From the NCBI RefSeq assembly GCF_963678225.1, contig NZ_OY782764.1, forward strand, positions 2,237,001-2,301,000: 64,000 bases of DNA, read 5' to 3'. A program made the position numbers and the translations under genes. The notes beneath the pieces were generated by a model. That model was not told the origin of the DNA and did no database searches. It saw nothing but the letters and a program-made list of their open reading frames with translations. Source of the stretch: an uncultured Cohaesibacter sp. (lineage in GTDB: Bacteria > Pseudomonadota > Alphaproteobacteria > Rhizobiales > Cohaesibacteraceae). Below are positions 26,892 to 36,191 of this stretch, piece after piece (positions within the stretch are counted from its first letter, which is position 1; each line of letters starts with the position of its first letter).

Positions 26892-27980
26892 ATGACTGCA
26901 ACACCAATTCGTGTCGGCTTCATCGGGCTGAACCCGGACAGAAACTGGGCCTTCATGGCTCATGTGCCAGCGCTCAAATCCCTTGGAGACCGTTTTGAGA
27001 TCGTAGGGGTTGCCAACAGCTCTGCAGAAAGTGCCAAGCAGACAGCTGAAGCGCATGGCTTGAAATATGCCTTTGAGACGCCCGACGCATTGGTCGCGTC
27101 TGATGAAATCGATCTTGTGGTCGTTACCGTCAAGGTGCCTTATCATTTTGAGCTGGTCAGCAAGGCTCTCAATGCTGGCAAGCATGTCTATTGCGAATGG
27201 CCTCTGGGCAACGGACTGGAAGAAGCGCACAAGCTGGCCGCTCTCGCCGAGGAAAAAGGCGTTGTGGCCGTCGCCGGTACGCAGGCCCGCGCCGCGCACG
27301 AGATTCTGCATCTAAAGAAGCTCATCGCCGATGGCTATGTCGGCAAGGTGCTCTCGACCAGCATTATCGGCACTGGCGGCAACTGGGCCAACCAGACCGG
27401 CGAAGCGCTCTACTATCTTTTTGACAAGAAGAATGGCGCCACCATGGAAGATATTCCTATGGGCCACACTCTGGCAGCCATCAAGGACGTGCTGGGCGAC
27501 TTTGGCGATCTGGATGCGACCAAGCTATTCAATTTCGATACGGTGACCGTGACCGAAACCGGAGAGGAAAAACCAAAGACAGCTCCCGACCAGGTCATGG
27601 TGCAGGGCGCTATGGCAAGCGGCGCTGCCTTTTCACTGCATTATAAAGGCGGAACCAACCGTGGCACCAATTTCCTCTGGGAGATCAACGGCACCGAAGG
27701 GGATATTCAGGTTACCGCAGGGCTTGGTCACGCCCAGATGGTTCAGCTCACTATAAAGGGAGCCAAGGGCGAGGAAACCGAACTGGTCGACCTGATGCCG
27801 GATGCATCCGTTTATGCAGGGCAGCCGGAATTTCCGGGCGCGCGCAATGTGGCTGGCATCTATGCGCGCCTTGCCGATGATATCCAGAACGGCACAAAAA
27901 CCGCACCTACCTTTGCAGACGCTGTAGCTCTGCATGACGTGCTGGACAAGATCGAGAAGTCTGCCGCAGAAAAAGGGTGA
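26892..27980 (+). CDS. Gfo/Idh/MocA-family oxidoreductase (Gal80-like)
   Basis: A 362-residue NAD(P)-dependent oxidoreductase. The N-terminal Rossmann fold begins VGFIGLNPDRNWAFMAHVPAL and has the EKP-like motif as CEWPLG, with Pro kept but Lys replaced by Trp-Pro context. The C-terminal beta-sheet domain follows (NFLWEINGTEGDIQV). The GLNPDRNWA start and the CEWPLG motif are hallmarks of the Gal80-like branch, which includes sugar or inositol dehydrogenase-like proteins and yeast Gal80. The lysine usually found in E-K-P is absent, so catalysis is uncertain. GAGGAG precedes ATG 26892. Confidence 0.83.
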   Translation: MTATPIRVGFIGLNPDRNWAFMAHVPALKSLGDRFEIVGVANSSAESAKQTAEAHGLKYAFETPDALVASDEIDLVVVTVKVPYHFELVSKALNAGKHVYCEWPLGNGLEEAHKLAALAEEKGVVAVAGTQARAAHEILHLKKLIADGYVGKVLSTSIIGTGGNWANQTGEALYYLFDKKNGATMEDIPMGHTLAAIKDVLGDFGDLDATKLFNFDTVTVTETGEEKPKTAPDQVMVQGAMASGAAFSLHYKGGTNRGTNFLWEINGTEGDIQVTAGLGHAQMVQLTIKGAKGEETELVDLMPDASVYAGQPEFPGARNVAGIYARLADDIQNGTKTAPTFADAVALHDVLDKIEKSAAEKG

Positions 27981-28022
27981 TAGGCGCTCTTCGCGAGGTC
28001 TCGAGCACGAGGTGAAAAAAGA

Positions 28023-28062
28023 AGGCAGGTCGGATATGTCCGCTCTGCCTACATTTTATTTT
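28023..28062 (+). terminator. Rho-independent terminator
   Basis: AGGCAG (28023-28028) pairs with CTGCCT (28045-28050), with an inner CGGA/TCCG pairing, followed by ACATTTTATTTT. It ends the Gfo/Idh/MocA transcript. Confidence 0.65.
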
Positions 28063-28089
28063 GCTACGCTCAGGATGGGAGACAAAAGG

Positions 28090-29331
28090 TCAGCCTTCAC
28101 GCTCCAGCAACAGGCTGAACCCCAGAGTGCCAACTCCGGAAAGAGCCAGGAGCAGGCCGAGAGGCCACGCGGTTCCGTCGGCGCACAAGCCCACCAATCC
28201 GGAGCCGAAAATGCCGCCGCCATATTGAATGGCCCCACACAGCGCAGAAATTGCGCCCGCATCATTGGTACTGCTCTCAAGCGCCCCCGAAAGGGCGTTG
28301 GGCAGGATTAGTCCTGTGCAGGAGACAAACAGGAACATGGGCACGAAGAAACCGAGTGCACCGCCCAGATCAGACCACGCGCTGATCGCTAGCCACAGCC
28401 CGAACAGACAGGCGCCCACTGAACCGGCCCGTAAACTTGTGAGCCGCCCGATGCGCATCACAAGGCGCGAATTGATGAGGTTGCCAATCGTGATGCCAAC
28501 AACGCAGGTGGTAAAGATCAGACCATAGAAGCTGGGAGGAAGCTGGTGATAGTCGATAAAGACAAAGGGCGACCCAGCCACATAGGCAAACATGCCAAAA
28601 TAGTAGAACCCGCAAACCAGTGCATGGCTCATGACAGCTCGGCTTTTGAGAAGGCGTCCATAATCCAGCATGGCTGCACCGAGCTCCGAAAGAACGGCCC
28701 CCTTGCTTGAGGCACCCTCCCGTCGGCTTGGCAAGGTTTCCGGCAGCGTGAATAGGGCGACGAGTGTGACCAGTCCGATCACGACCAGCAGAGCGAAAAT
28801 CATTCGCCAACTGGAGTGGGACACAATCAACGCACCGGCATTGGGGGCGATGAGTGGTGAAATCGTCATGACAGCCATCAGGAGCGACATCACCTGTGCT
28901 GCCCTATCGCCATCATAAAGATCGCGCACCATGGCCCGTGATAAAACGATGCTGGCCGCAGCGCCGATCGCCTGGATGACCCGCCAGGCAATAATGCTCG
29001 AAACGCTTTGGGCAAGGCCGCAGCCTGACGAACCGATGATGAATAGAACAATGCCAATGGCAACCGGCAGACGGCGCCCGACGCGATCGCTGATCGGACC
29101 CCAGAAGAGCTGTCCCAGAGATATGCCGATAAGGTAACCCGAAATTGTCAGCTCAATGCGTCCGGGTGCAGCTGTCAGATCCTTTGCCATTTCCGGCATG
29201 GCGGGAAGGTAGAAATCGGTGGAGATCGAGGCGAAAGCCATAAGGGCCGACAAAACTGCCCCTGCATGCCAGAGCACCGGCTGGGTTGGCCGTGATCGGG
29301 GCGTATGGGCCGCCGTCTTGTCTGAAGTCAT
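28090..29331 (-). CDS. Bcr/CflA-type MFS multidrug exporter
   Basis: A 413-residue membrane protein with 12 predicted segments. It begins with a polar tail, then TM1 containing STDFYLPAMPEMA, the Bcr/CflA hallmark. Motif A is GPISDRVGRRLPV. The closest families export bicyclomycin, sulfonamides, chloramphenicol or cysteine-type metabolites by proton antiport. ATG 29331 is chosen; an upstream in-frame TTG at 29364 is also possible. The gene is divergent from the large operon that starts at 29830, from which an AT-rich spacer separates it. Confidence 0.87.
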   Translation of the reverse strand: MTSDKTAAHTPRSRPTQPVLWHAGAVLSALMAFASISTDFYLPAMPEMAKDLTAAPGRIELTISGYLIGISLGQLFWGPISDRVGRRLPVAIGIVLFIIGSSGCGLAQSVSSIIAWRVIQAIGAAASIVLSRAMVRDLYDGDRAAQVMSLLMAVMTISPLIAPNAGALIVSHSSWRMIFALLVVIGLVTLVALFTLPETLPSRREGASSKGAVLSELGAAMLDYGRLLKSRAVMSHALVCGFYYFGMFAYVAGSPFVFIDYHQLPPSFYGLIFTTCVVGITIGNLINSRLVMRIGRLTSLRAGSVGACLFGLWLAISAWSDLGGALGFFVPMFLFVSCTGLILPNALSGALESSTNDAGAISALCGAIQYGGGIFGSGLVGLCADGTAWPLGLLLALSGVGTLGFSLLLEREG

Positions 29332-29829
29332 GGGAGGCAGAGTGTCCTTTGTGCGCGACGACAATTTATAAAACCGACCGCCAGAAAAATCCAGTCCAGT
29401 GTGATGTCTTATTCATGATGAGCGGTGCGAAAGTAGCTCGGGAAAGCCTCTTTCATTGGCATGACTGTGACTGGTTCATCTCTTGCCAGTTAAGCTAGTG
29501 ACTGCTCGCAAAAAGAGCGTTTTACACGCATTAAGTTAGTAATTGCAGCATTTAATATTCGAGAAATTACTTATCTAAAGTTGTTAAAATCATTGGTAGA
29601 ATAAGGTGAATTTAGATCGTTAGGCGTTTATTTGTTGATAATTTGACTGGGTTATGTGGCTGAAATTAGGAAATTTATTGAATAAATATATATAGATAGA
29701 TTCTTAGAAACAATTTGGTTGCAATTTTGTCCCTTATGTTTAAAAAAGATTATAAATTTCAATTACTGGTTTAATAAATTTTAAATTGTGGGCTGGTTGT
29801 GTGCGACTTGGTCCGTGGGGGCGAATTCC
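29332..29829. promoter_or_regulatory. AT-rich leader and promoter region of the Srf/vWA operon
   Basis: About 500 bp without a gene. From about 29510 to 29790 the sequence is strikingly AT-rich, with long A/T runs and ATATATATAG near 29690, unlike the GC-rich genes on both sides. A TCATGA core sits at 29413-29418 near the exporter gene. No single promoter stands out, but the composition suits a promoter under nucleoid-protein silencing. Confidence 0.5.
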
Positions 29830-31785
29830 GTGAGTGGGCAACACACCTTCCTAAAAAGCAACCGATATGGCAGCGAAGAAGAAATCAGATTTCAGGGCAC
29901 TCCGATTCTGGACACCTATGATGAGGGTCTGGACTATCTGGCCGCCCATATGCCGCGCTATGTCAGACTGTTCGCATCCCCTGCCGTCAAGAGAGACGGA
30001 GATGGCACACTTCTGACGGTTGCCTGGTATGGCGATGATGTCGGCCAGATGCAGGTTTGGGAGAGTCTCGACCAGACCGGCAAGGTGCGTGTTGCGGCCG
30101 TGTTGCGCGGCTTTCTGAGCGATCTGCTCAACCGCATTCATCGCTTCGATGATCCGCAGGCCCGGATGATATTGGGTTGGCTCAATATCCTGTCCTTTGA
30201 CGCAGACATGCTCGTTATCAATGGCCAGCCAGTCATCACCAATTGGGGCATCGTGCCTGCAGGTGTGGCGTCCAGCGCAGACCGGATGGCGCATCACCTG
30301 TTGCATGGCATTGGCCAGTTCCTGCCTGAAAACTATGAACTGACTGATTTTGCGCAATTGATGCTGGACGTTGCCGAAAGCCCATCGGATGTTGATGAGC
30401 AGAGCGAGCAGCCATCTTCAAGTGGGGCCGCGGCTGGTTTGGCAGCCGGAGCTGGCGTGGTTGCCGGTGCGGGCGCAGCCGCTGCGGCAGCCTCTCTTGG
30501 AGATGCCGTGTCATCAGATAGCTCTACGGCTGAAGGCTTTGAGGCGGCCCATGCCTCCTATCAGAGTGAAGGGGTGGAAGGGGCTGCCGCTATTGATCCG
30601 CTGAAGCTTAAGCAGTCCGACGTGAATTTTGCCTCCGATGGTGCGGAGGCCGGAGCGGCCGGAGCTACGGCCAATGCGGCAGGTGCCAGTGCGGCAGGTG
30701 CCTATGGTGGCAGGGGAGGCGACTTTGCCGGCGGCAGACGAGGCGAACAGGACGAGCCTCGGGGCCGGATCTGCTGGGTGCCGGTTTTGATTGCCTGCAT
30801 CGTGTCGCTGCTTCTCCTGTTGATCGCTCTCATCCCCGGTGTTCTGATTTACCCTTATGGCTCTTCTGCCGCTTCTCTTCTCTCCCAATCGACAATTCGA
30901 CAATCCGAACAGGCGTTACGCACGCGCATAGCCGATTTGCGCAGCCAGCTTTCGCAAAGACGCTGCGTTGCCGCGCCGGGATTGCTGGGGCCGGATGGAG
31001 TTTTGCCGCAAGGGGCCTCTGGCGCTGAAGGTGGTGATCAGCCTGCAGCGATACCTACAGGGCCTGTTGCTGCTCAATCCCCAACGGATCTGGTGCCGCT
31101 GCTCGATCAGGCGACTGTGCTCGTTCTGGCGACTGGTGCCAAGGGGCAGGTGAACAGCGGCAGTGGCTTCCTGATTGCGCCCAATCAGATCGTCACCAAC
31201 CGCCATGTCATCGAGACAGCGGAGGATGGACAGGTCTTCGTGATCAACGAAACCTTGGGGGACGTGCGCAAGGCAAATGTCGTGGCCACCAGCAGCACAA
31301 GTGAATTGGGCGACAAGGATTATGCGCTGCTTGCGATGGAAGGAGCGCCTGCCAATCGCTATTTGCAGCTTACCCGCACCATCGGCAAGGGACAGCAGAC
31401 CTACGCGGCAGGCTTTCCGGGCTTCTTTATGGAAACAGATGCCAAATTCCGCGAGTTGCTTGCAGGCGATGCCCATGCCGCGCCGAGCATGGTGTTGACG
31501 CAAGGCATCGTCACGGTCTTTCAGGACAGTCCGTCAGGCCTGAAGCTGGTGCTCCATAGCGCCGATATTTCGCCGGGCAACAGCGGCGGACCGCTGGTGG
31601 ATGCATGCGGCAGTGTTGTCGGGGTCAATACCTTCATCAAGACCAGCGATGAAGCCCAATTGCGCCTCAACTTTGCGCTCAAGAGTGACAGTCTGATGGA
31701 TTTTCTCTCCCAGAATGGTGTAGAGGCAACGACTGCGAGCGCGCCTTGTCCGTTGGCATCAGCAAACGAGCAGGCAGGGTCGTGA
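29830..31785 (+). CDS. Membrane-anchored trypsin-like serine protease with N-terminal shared module
   Basis: A protein of about 651 residues in three parts. Residues 1-165 form a cytosolic module ending in INGQPVITNWG, also found in the next gene's product. A long Ala/Gly/Ser-rich linker follows. One membrane segment (about 314-341, CWVPVLIACIVSLLLLLIAL) leads to a coiled-coil stalk and an S1-family protease: GSGFLI then TNRHVIE (His459), DKDYALL (Asp497) and SPGNSGGPL (Ser585). The catalytic domain should be periplasmic. A GTG start at 29830 is assumed; an upstream GTG at 29788 would add 14 residues. It opens a 13-gene operon; the stop lies 1 bp before the next ATG. A role in regulated envelope proteolysis is inferred. 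Confidence 0.8.
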   Translation: MSGQHTFLKSNRYGSEEEIRFQGTPILDTYDEGLDYLAAHMPRYVRLFASPAVKRDGDGTLLTVAWYGDDVGQMQVWESLDQTGKVRVAAVLRGFLSDLLNRIHRFDDPQARMILGWLNILSFDADMLVINGQPVITNWGIVPAGVASSADRMAHHLLHGIGQFLPENYELTDFAQLMLDVAESPSDVDEQSEQPSSSGAAAGLAAGAGVVAGAGAAAAAASLGDAVSSDSSTAEGFEAAHASYQSEGVEGAAAIDPLKLKQSDVNFASDGAEAGAAGATANAAGASAAGAYGGRGGDFAGGRRGEQDEPRGRICWVPVLIACIVSLLLLLIALIPGVLIYPYGSSAASLLSQSTIRQSEQALRTRIADLRSQLSQRRCVAAPGLLGPDGVLPQGASGAEGGDQPAAIPTGPVAAQSPTDLVPLLDQATVLVLATGAKGQVNSGSGFLIAPNQIVTNRHVIETAEDGQVFVINETLGDVRKANVVATSSTSELGDKDYALLAMEGAPANRYLQLTRTIGKGQQTYAAGFPGFFMETDAKFRELLAGDAHAAPSMVLTQGIVTVFQDSPSGLKLVLHSADISPGNSGGPLVDACGSVVGVNTFIKTSDEAQLRLNFALKSDSLMDFLSQNGVEATTASAPCPLASANEQAGS

Positions 31786-31786
31786 C

Positions 31787-33052
31787 ATGGCGAGAAGTAT
31801 CAAAATCGCCACGACACCTTCTGCCGAGCTAACCCCCATTGGCAGCGCGCAGGAGCGCGACTATGACAGCATCGTGGACTATGTTGCTGCAACCCTTGGG
31901 GATGAGGTTGCTGCGCTGTTCGCTGAGCCCGTGGGGAGCATGGATGGTGCCCGCATTGACTGGTATGTGAAGGCCTTTGGCCGCATTGAGGCGCTTGAAG
32001 CGCTTGATGAGCCAGAGCAGGCAAACCTGCTGGCCGAGCTGCATGAGGCCGAAGAAAAGATCGGCCGTCTGGCGCATGAGCTGCAAGGGGCATCAAGTCC
32101 GGATGATCGTGCGTTGGGAAAGGCATTGGCCAATGCGACCAGCGTGCCGAGCCGCAAGCATATCTATGCCCTCAATGGCCATCCGGTGCTGGTGGCCTGG
32201 GGCTATCGCCTCAATGATCACAAGCCCATGCGCGGCGGTATCAGCAAGGTCGCGCCGGTCGCGGCCATGGCGAGCCCAAAGGCGCCGCCCCAGATTGTCG
32301 AGCCCCATGTGGCCGAGCCGGAAGACACGCTGGATGACGCGGCCCAAACGCAGCAGTCACCCGTCCGCGAGAGGAAGGACCATAAGCGTTGCTGGCTGAT
32401 TGCCCTTTTATGGGCGCTTTTGGCTCTGCTTATTGCGGCGATCTTGTATGTGTTGCTGAAGGCCTGCTCCATCTCGGCCTTCTTCCCGTGGATCGACTAT
32501 TGCTCGGGCCGCTACCAGACCGATCTGGTCAGCCTGCAACAGGAAGTACGCCTTCTGGAAAATGCGCTCGCCTTCAAAAACGAGAATTGCGACGTCGCAG
32601 GAGGGCCTGAAGAGCCCATCGCCAATGAGGAGCTGGACAAGCGCCTTCTGGAGCGCAACGCAGGCGATGGCGCCTTGCAGATTTCGCTGGCATGGAACGG
32701 CGGCACAGATCTGGATCTGATGGTCAGATGCAGCAACAGCCTCATCTGGTTCAAAGAGAAGAATAGGTGCGGGGCAAGTCTTGATACGGATTCAAATGGT
32801 CGCTCCCAAATCACGATGACTCCGGTGGAGAATATCGTCTGGCAGACCGAAGATGCCATCCCGACCGGTGATCTGCCAATCTTCGTGACTCTGTTCGATT
32901 ATCGCGGCCAGCCCCAGCAGAACATCCCTTACACCGTCCGCGTCGTCAGGCGGCAGAATGGTGCCATCACATCGAATTACACAATCAACGGCGTAGCGTC
33001 TCGCTCACAGGTGAAACGACCGATCTTTATCGGTCTCGCCAACAAGCAATAG
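31787..33052 (+). CDS. Single-pass membrane protein with shared N-module and YfaP/DUF2135-like C-terminal domain
   Basis: A 421-residue protein. Residues 25-145 resemble the N-module of the protease before it, both ending in NGxPVxxxWG (here ALNGHPVLVAWGY). A Pro-rich linker, one membrane helix (about 202-227) and a Cys-containing juxtamembrane segment (LLKACSISAFF...YCSGRYQTDL) follow. The outer domain has ISLAWNGGTDLDLMVRC, the tryptophan-asparagine-gly-Asp pattern of DUF2135/YfaP beta-sandwiches. It sits immediately before srfB, the place SrfA occupies in Salmonella-type srfABC operons, but I cannot claim homology to SrfA. It probably relays between the cytosolic NTPases and the periplasm. 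Confidence 0.72.
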   Translation: MARSIKIATTPSAELTPIGSAQERDYDSIVDYVAATLGDEVAALFAEPVGSMDGARIDWYVKAFGRIEALEALDEPEQANLLAELHEAEEKIGRLAHELQGASSPDDRALGKALANATSVPSRKHIYALNGHPVLVAWGYRLNDHKPMRGGISKVAPVAAMASPKAPPQIVEPHVAEPEDTLDDAAQTQQSPVRERKDHKRCWLIALLWALLALLIAAILYVLLKACSISAFFPWIDYCSGRYQTDLVSLQQEVRLLENALAFKNENCDVAGGPEEPIANEELDKRLLERNAGDGALQISLAWNGGTDLDLMVRCSNSLIWFKEKNRCGASLDTDSNGRSQITMTPVENIVWQTEDAIPTGDLPIFVTLFDYRGQPQQNIPYTVRVVRRQNGAITSNYTINGVASRSQVKRPIFIGLANKQ

Positions 33053-33071
33053 CGCTGCAATAGGCAACAAC

Positions 33072-36000
33072 ATGACTATATTCGCTGATATCACTCTGGT
33101 TCCTTTCTCTGGCATTCAATTCGTTGAGTATGGATTCGACCTCAATCAGCTGAACAGCTTTCGCCTGCATTTCATCGAGCGCCCGTTTCCTCAGGAAGCG
33201 ACCGAAGAAGGCGTTCCGTGGAAGCTGCTGGAATCCAATCCCAATGACGATGAGCCAGAACAGGAGCAGATGGATGACATCAGCTACGACATCAATAAGA
33301 TAGCGGCTCTTGAGCCCTTCCTGGGCAAGTGGGTGCCAGTGCCCTATTTGCGCCGATTGCCCGGGCGCGGGGCCAATGGCGAGATGATGTTCGATAAGGG
33401 CCCGACCAACTGGGCGCGCGCCATGGTCGTGCGCGACTATGAGAAAAACGGCGATGAAGGCCTCTGGTACAAGGTCATCTTTTCCTTTGATACCGCTCTC
33501 GCCATGGATGACGCAGACAATGTCACTGTCAATGCCGCCGATGACAGCAGCCAGCTCTATGTGGCTCCGCGCAAGCTCGATGTCGAAAATCCGTGCGAAT
33601 TTCGCATGGTCTCCTCCATGGCCAAGAATGGCTGGTTCCTCTCCAACCCGATCTCAATCGATGGCAGTGACGCGCAGCAGGATTATCAGATCTGGGTGGC
33701 CGAATGGCTCGATGAGCTGTTTGAGGAATATCTGACGAAGCGCTCCAAGGGCCGTCAGCCGCAGCGCAAATATCACCTCGAACATGCCGCTCGCTGGATT
33801 GCTCTTTTGCAGTTGCTTGACCAGTTGGTTCAGCCCGGCGTGGTGCATTTCGTGGACACGATTTCCGATGCCCGCTCGGTGCGTCCGGTGAATGTGGATC
33901 TCATTCTCGACGTTGGCAACAGTCGCACCTGCGGCATGCTGATCGAGAATTATCCCAACGAGGATTCTGTCGAGCTCAACAATTCCATGAAGCTGCAGAT
34001 GCGTGATATCCAGCGCCCCTGGCAGACATATGACGAGCCGTTTGAAAGCCATGTCACCCTGTCGCAGGCATGGTTTGGCAAGGAAAATCTGTCGCGCATG
34101 TCTGGCCGCAGCGATGCCTTCTTCTGGCCGACCATGGTGCGCGTCGGGCCAGAGGCTTCCCGCATCAAATCCACCCAGTCAGGGCTGGAATCCATCATCG
34201 GCATGTCCGCCCCGAAACGCTATTTGTGGGATGTGGCTCCGGTCAATCAGCCATGGCGTTTCCCGCAATCGGACTATTCCGATGAGGGCGAATTGCCACC
34301 CGTCGGCAAGGTGGCGCGCCGCTATCTCAATGCCCATGGCGATGTGCTCTCCCAAGTGCGCAAGGAGCGAGACCTCTTCACCGCGCTCTACCCCAAAAGC
34401 AAACCGGCCGAATATCAGCGCCCAAGCCAGCAACTGACCTATTCGCGCTCGTCCTTCTACAGCTTCATGCTCTCGGAGATCTTCTTTCAGGCCATGGTCA
34501 TGATCAATGACCCGGCGGTAAGGGCCGATCGTCGCCAGAGCGAAGCACCGCGCAGCCTTAGGCGCATCATCCTCACCTTGCCCACCGCTTTGCCGGTGCG
34601 TGAGCAGCAGATCATGAAAATGCGTGCCGAGGCGGCCATCAGCTTCCTGTGGGATATCATGAAGTGGAACGAAAACCCGCCTCCGGGTCTGGTGCGTCCT
34701 TCCATTCATGTGGCGTGGGATGAATCCAGCTGCGTGCAACTGGTCTGGCTTTATGGCGAGATCAGCTGTCGCTTCGGCGGCCGTATCTGCGAATTCTTCA
34801 CCATGATGGGCAAACAGCGCCAGCGCTTCCTGCCCGATGAATTACCAAGTCTCGATACACCGGAAGAGCCATCCCTGCGCGTCGCCAGCCTTGATATTGG
34901 CGGCGGCACGACAGACCTGATGATCACCACCTATTTTCAGGATGATGACCGTGCCATCGTGCCGGTGCAGACCTTCCGGGAAGGGGTGCGGATCGCCGGG
35001 GACGACATCACCAAGGCGGTGATCGAGCATTGCATCATTCCTGTGCTGGAAGCCGCGCTCACACAACATGGCGTCCGCGATGCGGTGGTTATGCTCAGAG
35101 ACCTGTTCCATGGCGATCGAGCCAACATGGCCGAGCATGAAAAGCATGCAAGACGCCAGTTCGTGCAACAGATTCTGGTGCCTGCCGCGCTGGGCATCAT
35201 GGAGCGCTATGAGAATTCCGGCGAAGACCGCTATGAGGTCATTCATTCGGCAACCATGGCAGAGCTGATCAAGGATTCGCTGTCGGTCTATCCGTCCGTG
35301 CAGCAATATCTTGTCTCCGGCCTGGGTCAGTCCGGCGATGAGCCGTTCGACATCATGTCCATGGCCGTGCCGCTCAACTTTCATCTGGTTTCTGATGCCA
35401 TTCAGGAAGTGATGGATGTGGTGTTCGAGCCGGTGGCTGAAGCCTTGGCCCATTTCGATTGTGACTATGTTCTGCTGTCAGGGCGGCCTTCGAAACTCTC
35501 CGCCATTCAGGAGGGGCTGCTCAATCGCCTCGTTATCGGTCCAGACCGGCTGTTGCCAATGGGCGACTATCGTGCAGGCAACTGGTATCCCTTCAGAAGT
35601 CGTGACAACACCCGCATCGGCGATCCCAAGTCCTGCGCAGTGGTTGGCGGCATGCTCTGTTCCTTGGCTGAACACAGCATCACGAACTTCACGCTCTATA
35701 CCCACATGCTTCAGGGCCGCTCGACCACGCGCTATATAGGCGAGCTGGAAAAGGACATGAAGCTGAAGAATGACAATGTGCTCTTCACCTTCGATGAACT
35801 GGACGATGCCAACGCCGACAATGAAAAGGTGCTCAAGCTCTATACAGAGAGCCTCGTCGGCTATCGCCAGCTGCCCTTTGAGCGCTGGGTGACCTCGCCA
35901 CTCTATCACATCAAGCTGGAAGACAACGGTCCGGCCAAGCCGATCTCCGTCACGCTGGCGCGCGAGATGATGTTTGAGCTGGATGAGGATGAAATGGATC

Positions 36001-36179
36001 ATCCCGATGTGAAGGCGGCAAAGCTGATGAATTACGAGGCGACCAAGGAAGATCTTCGCATCGTCGATGCCGTGGATGCCAATGGCGGCGACGTGCAGCG
36101 CGTGGTGTCCATTTCCTTCCGGACCTTCCCATTGTCCCAGAGCGAATATTGGCTCGACTCTGGCATCTTGAACATCTAG
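33072..36179 (+). CDS. srfB: SrfB-like protein with actin/Hsp70-type ATPase core
   Basis: A 1035-residue cytosolic protein matching the SrfB virulence-factor family in length and key segments. The actin/Hsp70 superfamily motifs are visible: phosphate-1 LILDVGNSRTCG (Asp280), phosphate-2 LDIGGGTTDLMI (Asp608) and adenosine motif LLSGRPSKLSAIQ (Gly804). It should therefore bind ATP in a two-lobe fold. An N-terminal region of about 270 residues and a C-terminal tail are family-specific. It starts 19 bp after the previous gene and 12 bp before srfC. SrfB was first reported as an SsrB-regulated Salmonella gene; its biochemical role remains unsettled. Its coupling with the GTPase gene suggests a paired NTPase machine. 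Confidence 0.85.
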   Translation: MTIFADITLVPFSGIQFVEYGFDLNQLNSFRLHFIERPFPQEATEEGVPWKLLESNPNDDEPEQEQMDDISYDINKIAALEPFLGKWVPVPYLRRLPGRGANGEMMFDKGPTNWARAMVVRDYEKNGDEGLWYKVIFSFDTALAMDDADNVTVNAADDSSQLYVAPRKLDVENPCEFRMVSSMAKNGWFLSNPISIDGSDAQQDYQIWVAEWLDELFEEYLTKRSKGRQPQRKYHLEHAARWIALLQLLDQLVQPGVVHFVDTISDARSVRPVNVDLILDVGNSRTCGMLIENYPNEDSVELNNSMKLQMRDIQRPWQTYDEPFESHVTLSQAWFGKENLSRMSGRSDAFFWPTMVRVGPEASRIKSTQSGLESIIGMSAPKRYLWDVAPVNQPWRFPQSDYSDEGELPPVGKVARRYLNAHGDVLSQVRKERDLFTALYPKSKPAEYQRPSQQLTYSRSSFYSFMLSEIFFQAMVMINDPAVRADRRQSEAPRSLRRIILTLPTALPVREQQIMKMRAEAAISFLWDIMKWNENPPPGLVRPSIHVAWDESSCVQLVWLYGEISCRFGGRICEFFTMMGKQRQRFLPDELPSLDTPEEPSLRVASLDIGGGTTDLMITTYFQDDDRAIVPVQTFREGVRIAGDDITKAVIEHCIIPVLEAALTQHGVRDAVVMLRDLFHGDRANMAEHEKHARRQFVQQILVPAALGIMERYENSGEDRYEVIHSATMAELIKDSLSVYPSVQQYLVSGLGQSGDEPFDIMSMAVPLNFHLVSDAIQEVMDVVFEPVAEALAHFDCDYVLLSGRPSKLSAIQEGLLNRLVIGPDRLLPMGDYRAGNWYPFRSRDNTRIGDPKSCAVVGGMLCSLAEHSITNFTLYTHMLQGRSTTRYIGELEKDMKLKNDNVLFTFDELDDANADNEKVLKLYTESLVGYRQLPFERWVTSPLYHIKLEDNGPAKPISVTLAREMMFELDEDEMDHPDVKAAKLMNYEATKEDLRIVDAVDANGGDVQRVVSISFRTFPLSQSEYWLDSGILNI

Positions 36180-36191
36180 CGGGGCCGAAAA

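Noticed and set aside
29643-29671. TTGACT as -35 of the large operon
   Set aside because: No acceptable -10 at 16-18 bp spacing; in AT-rich DNA such a match is expected by chance.
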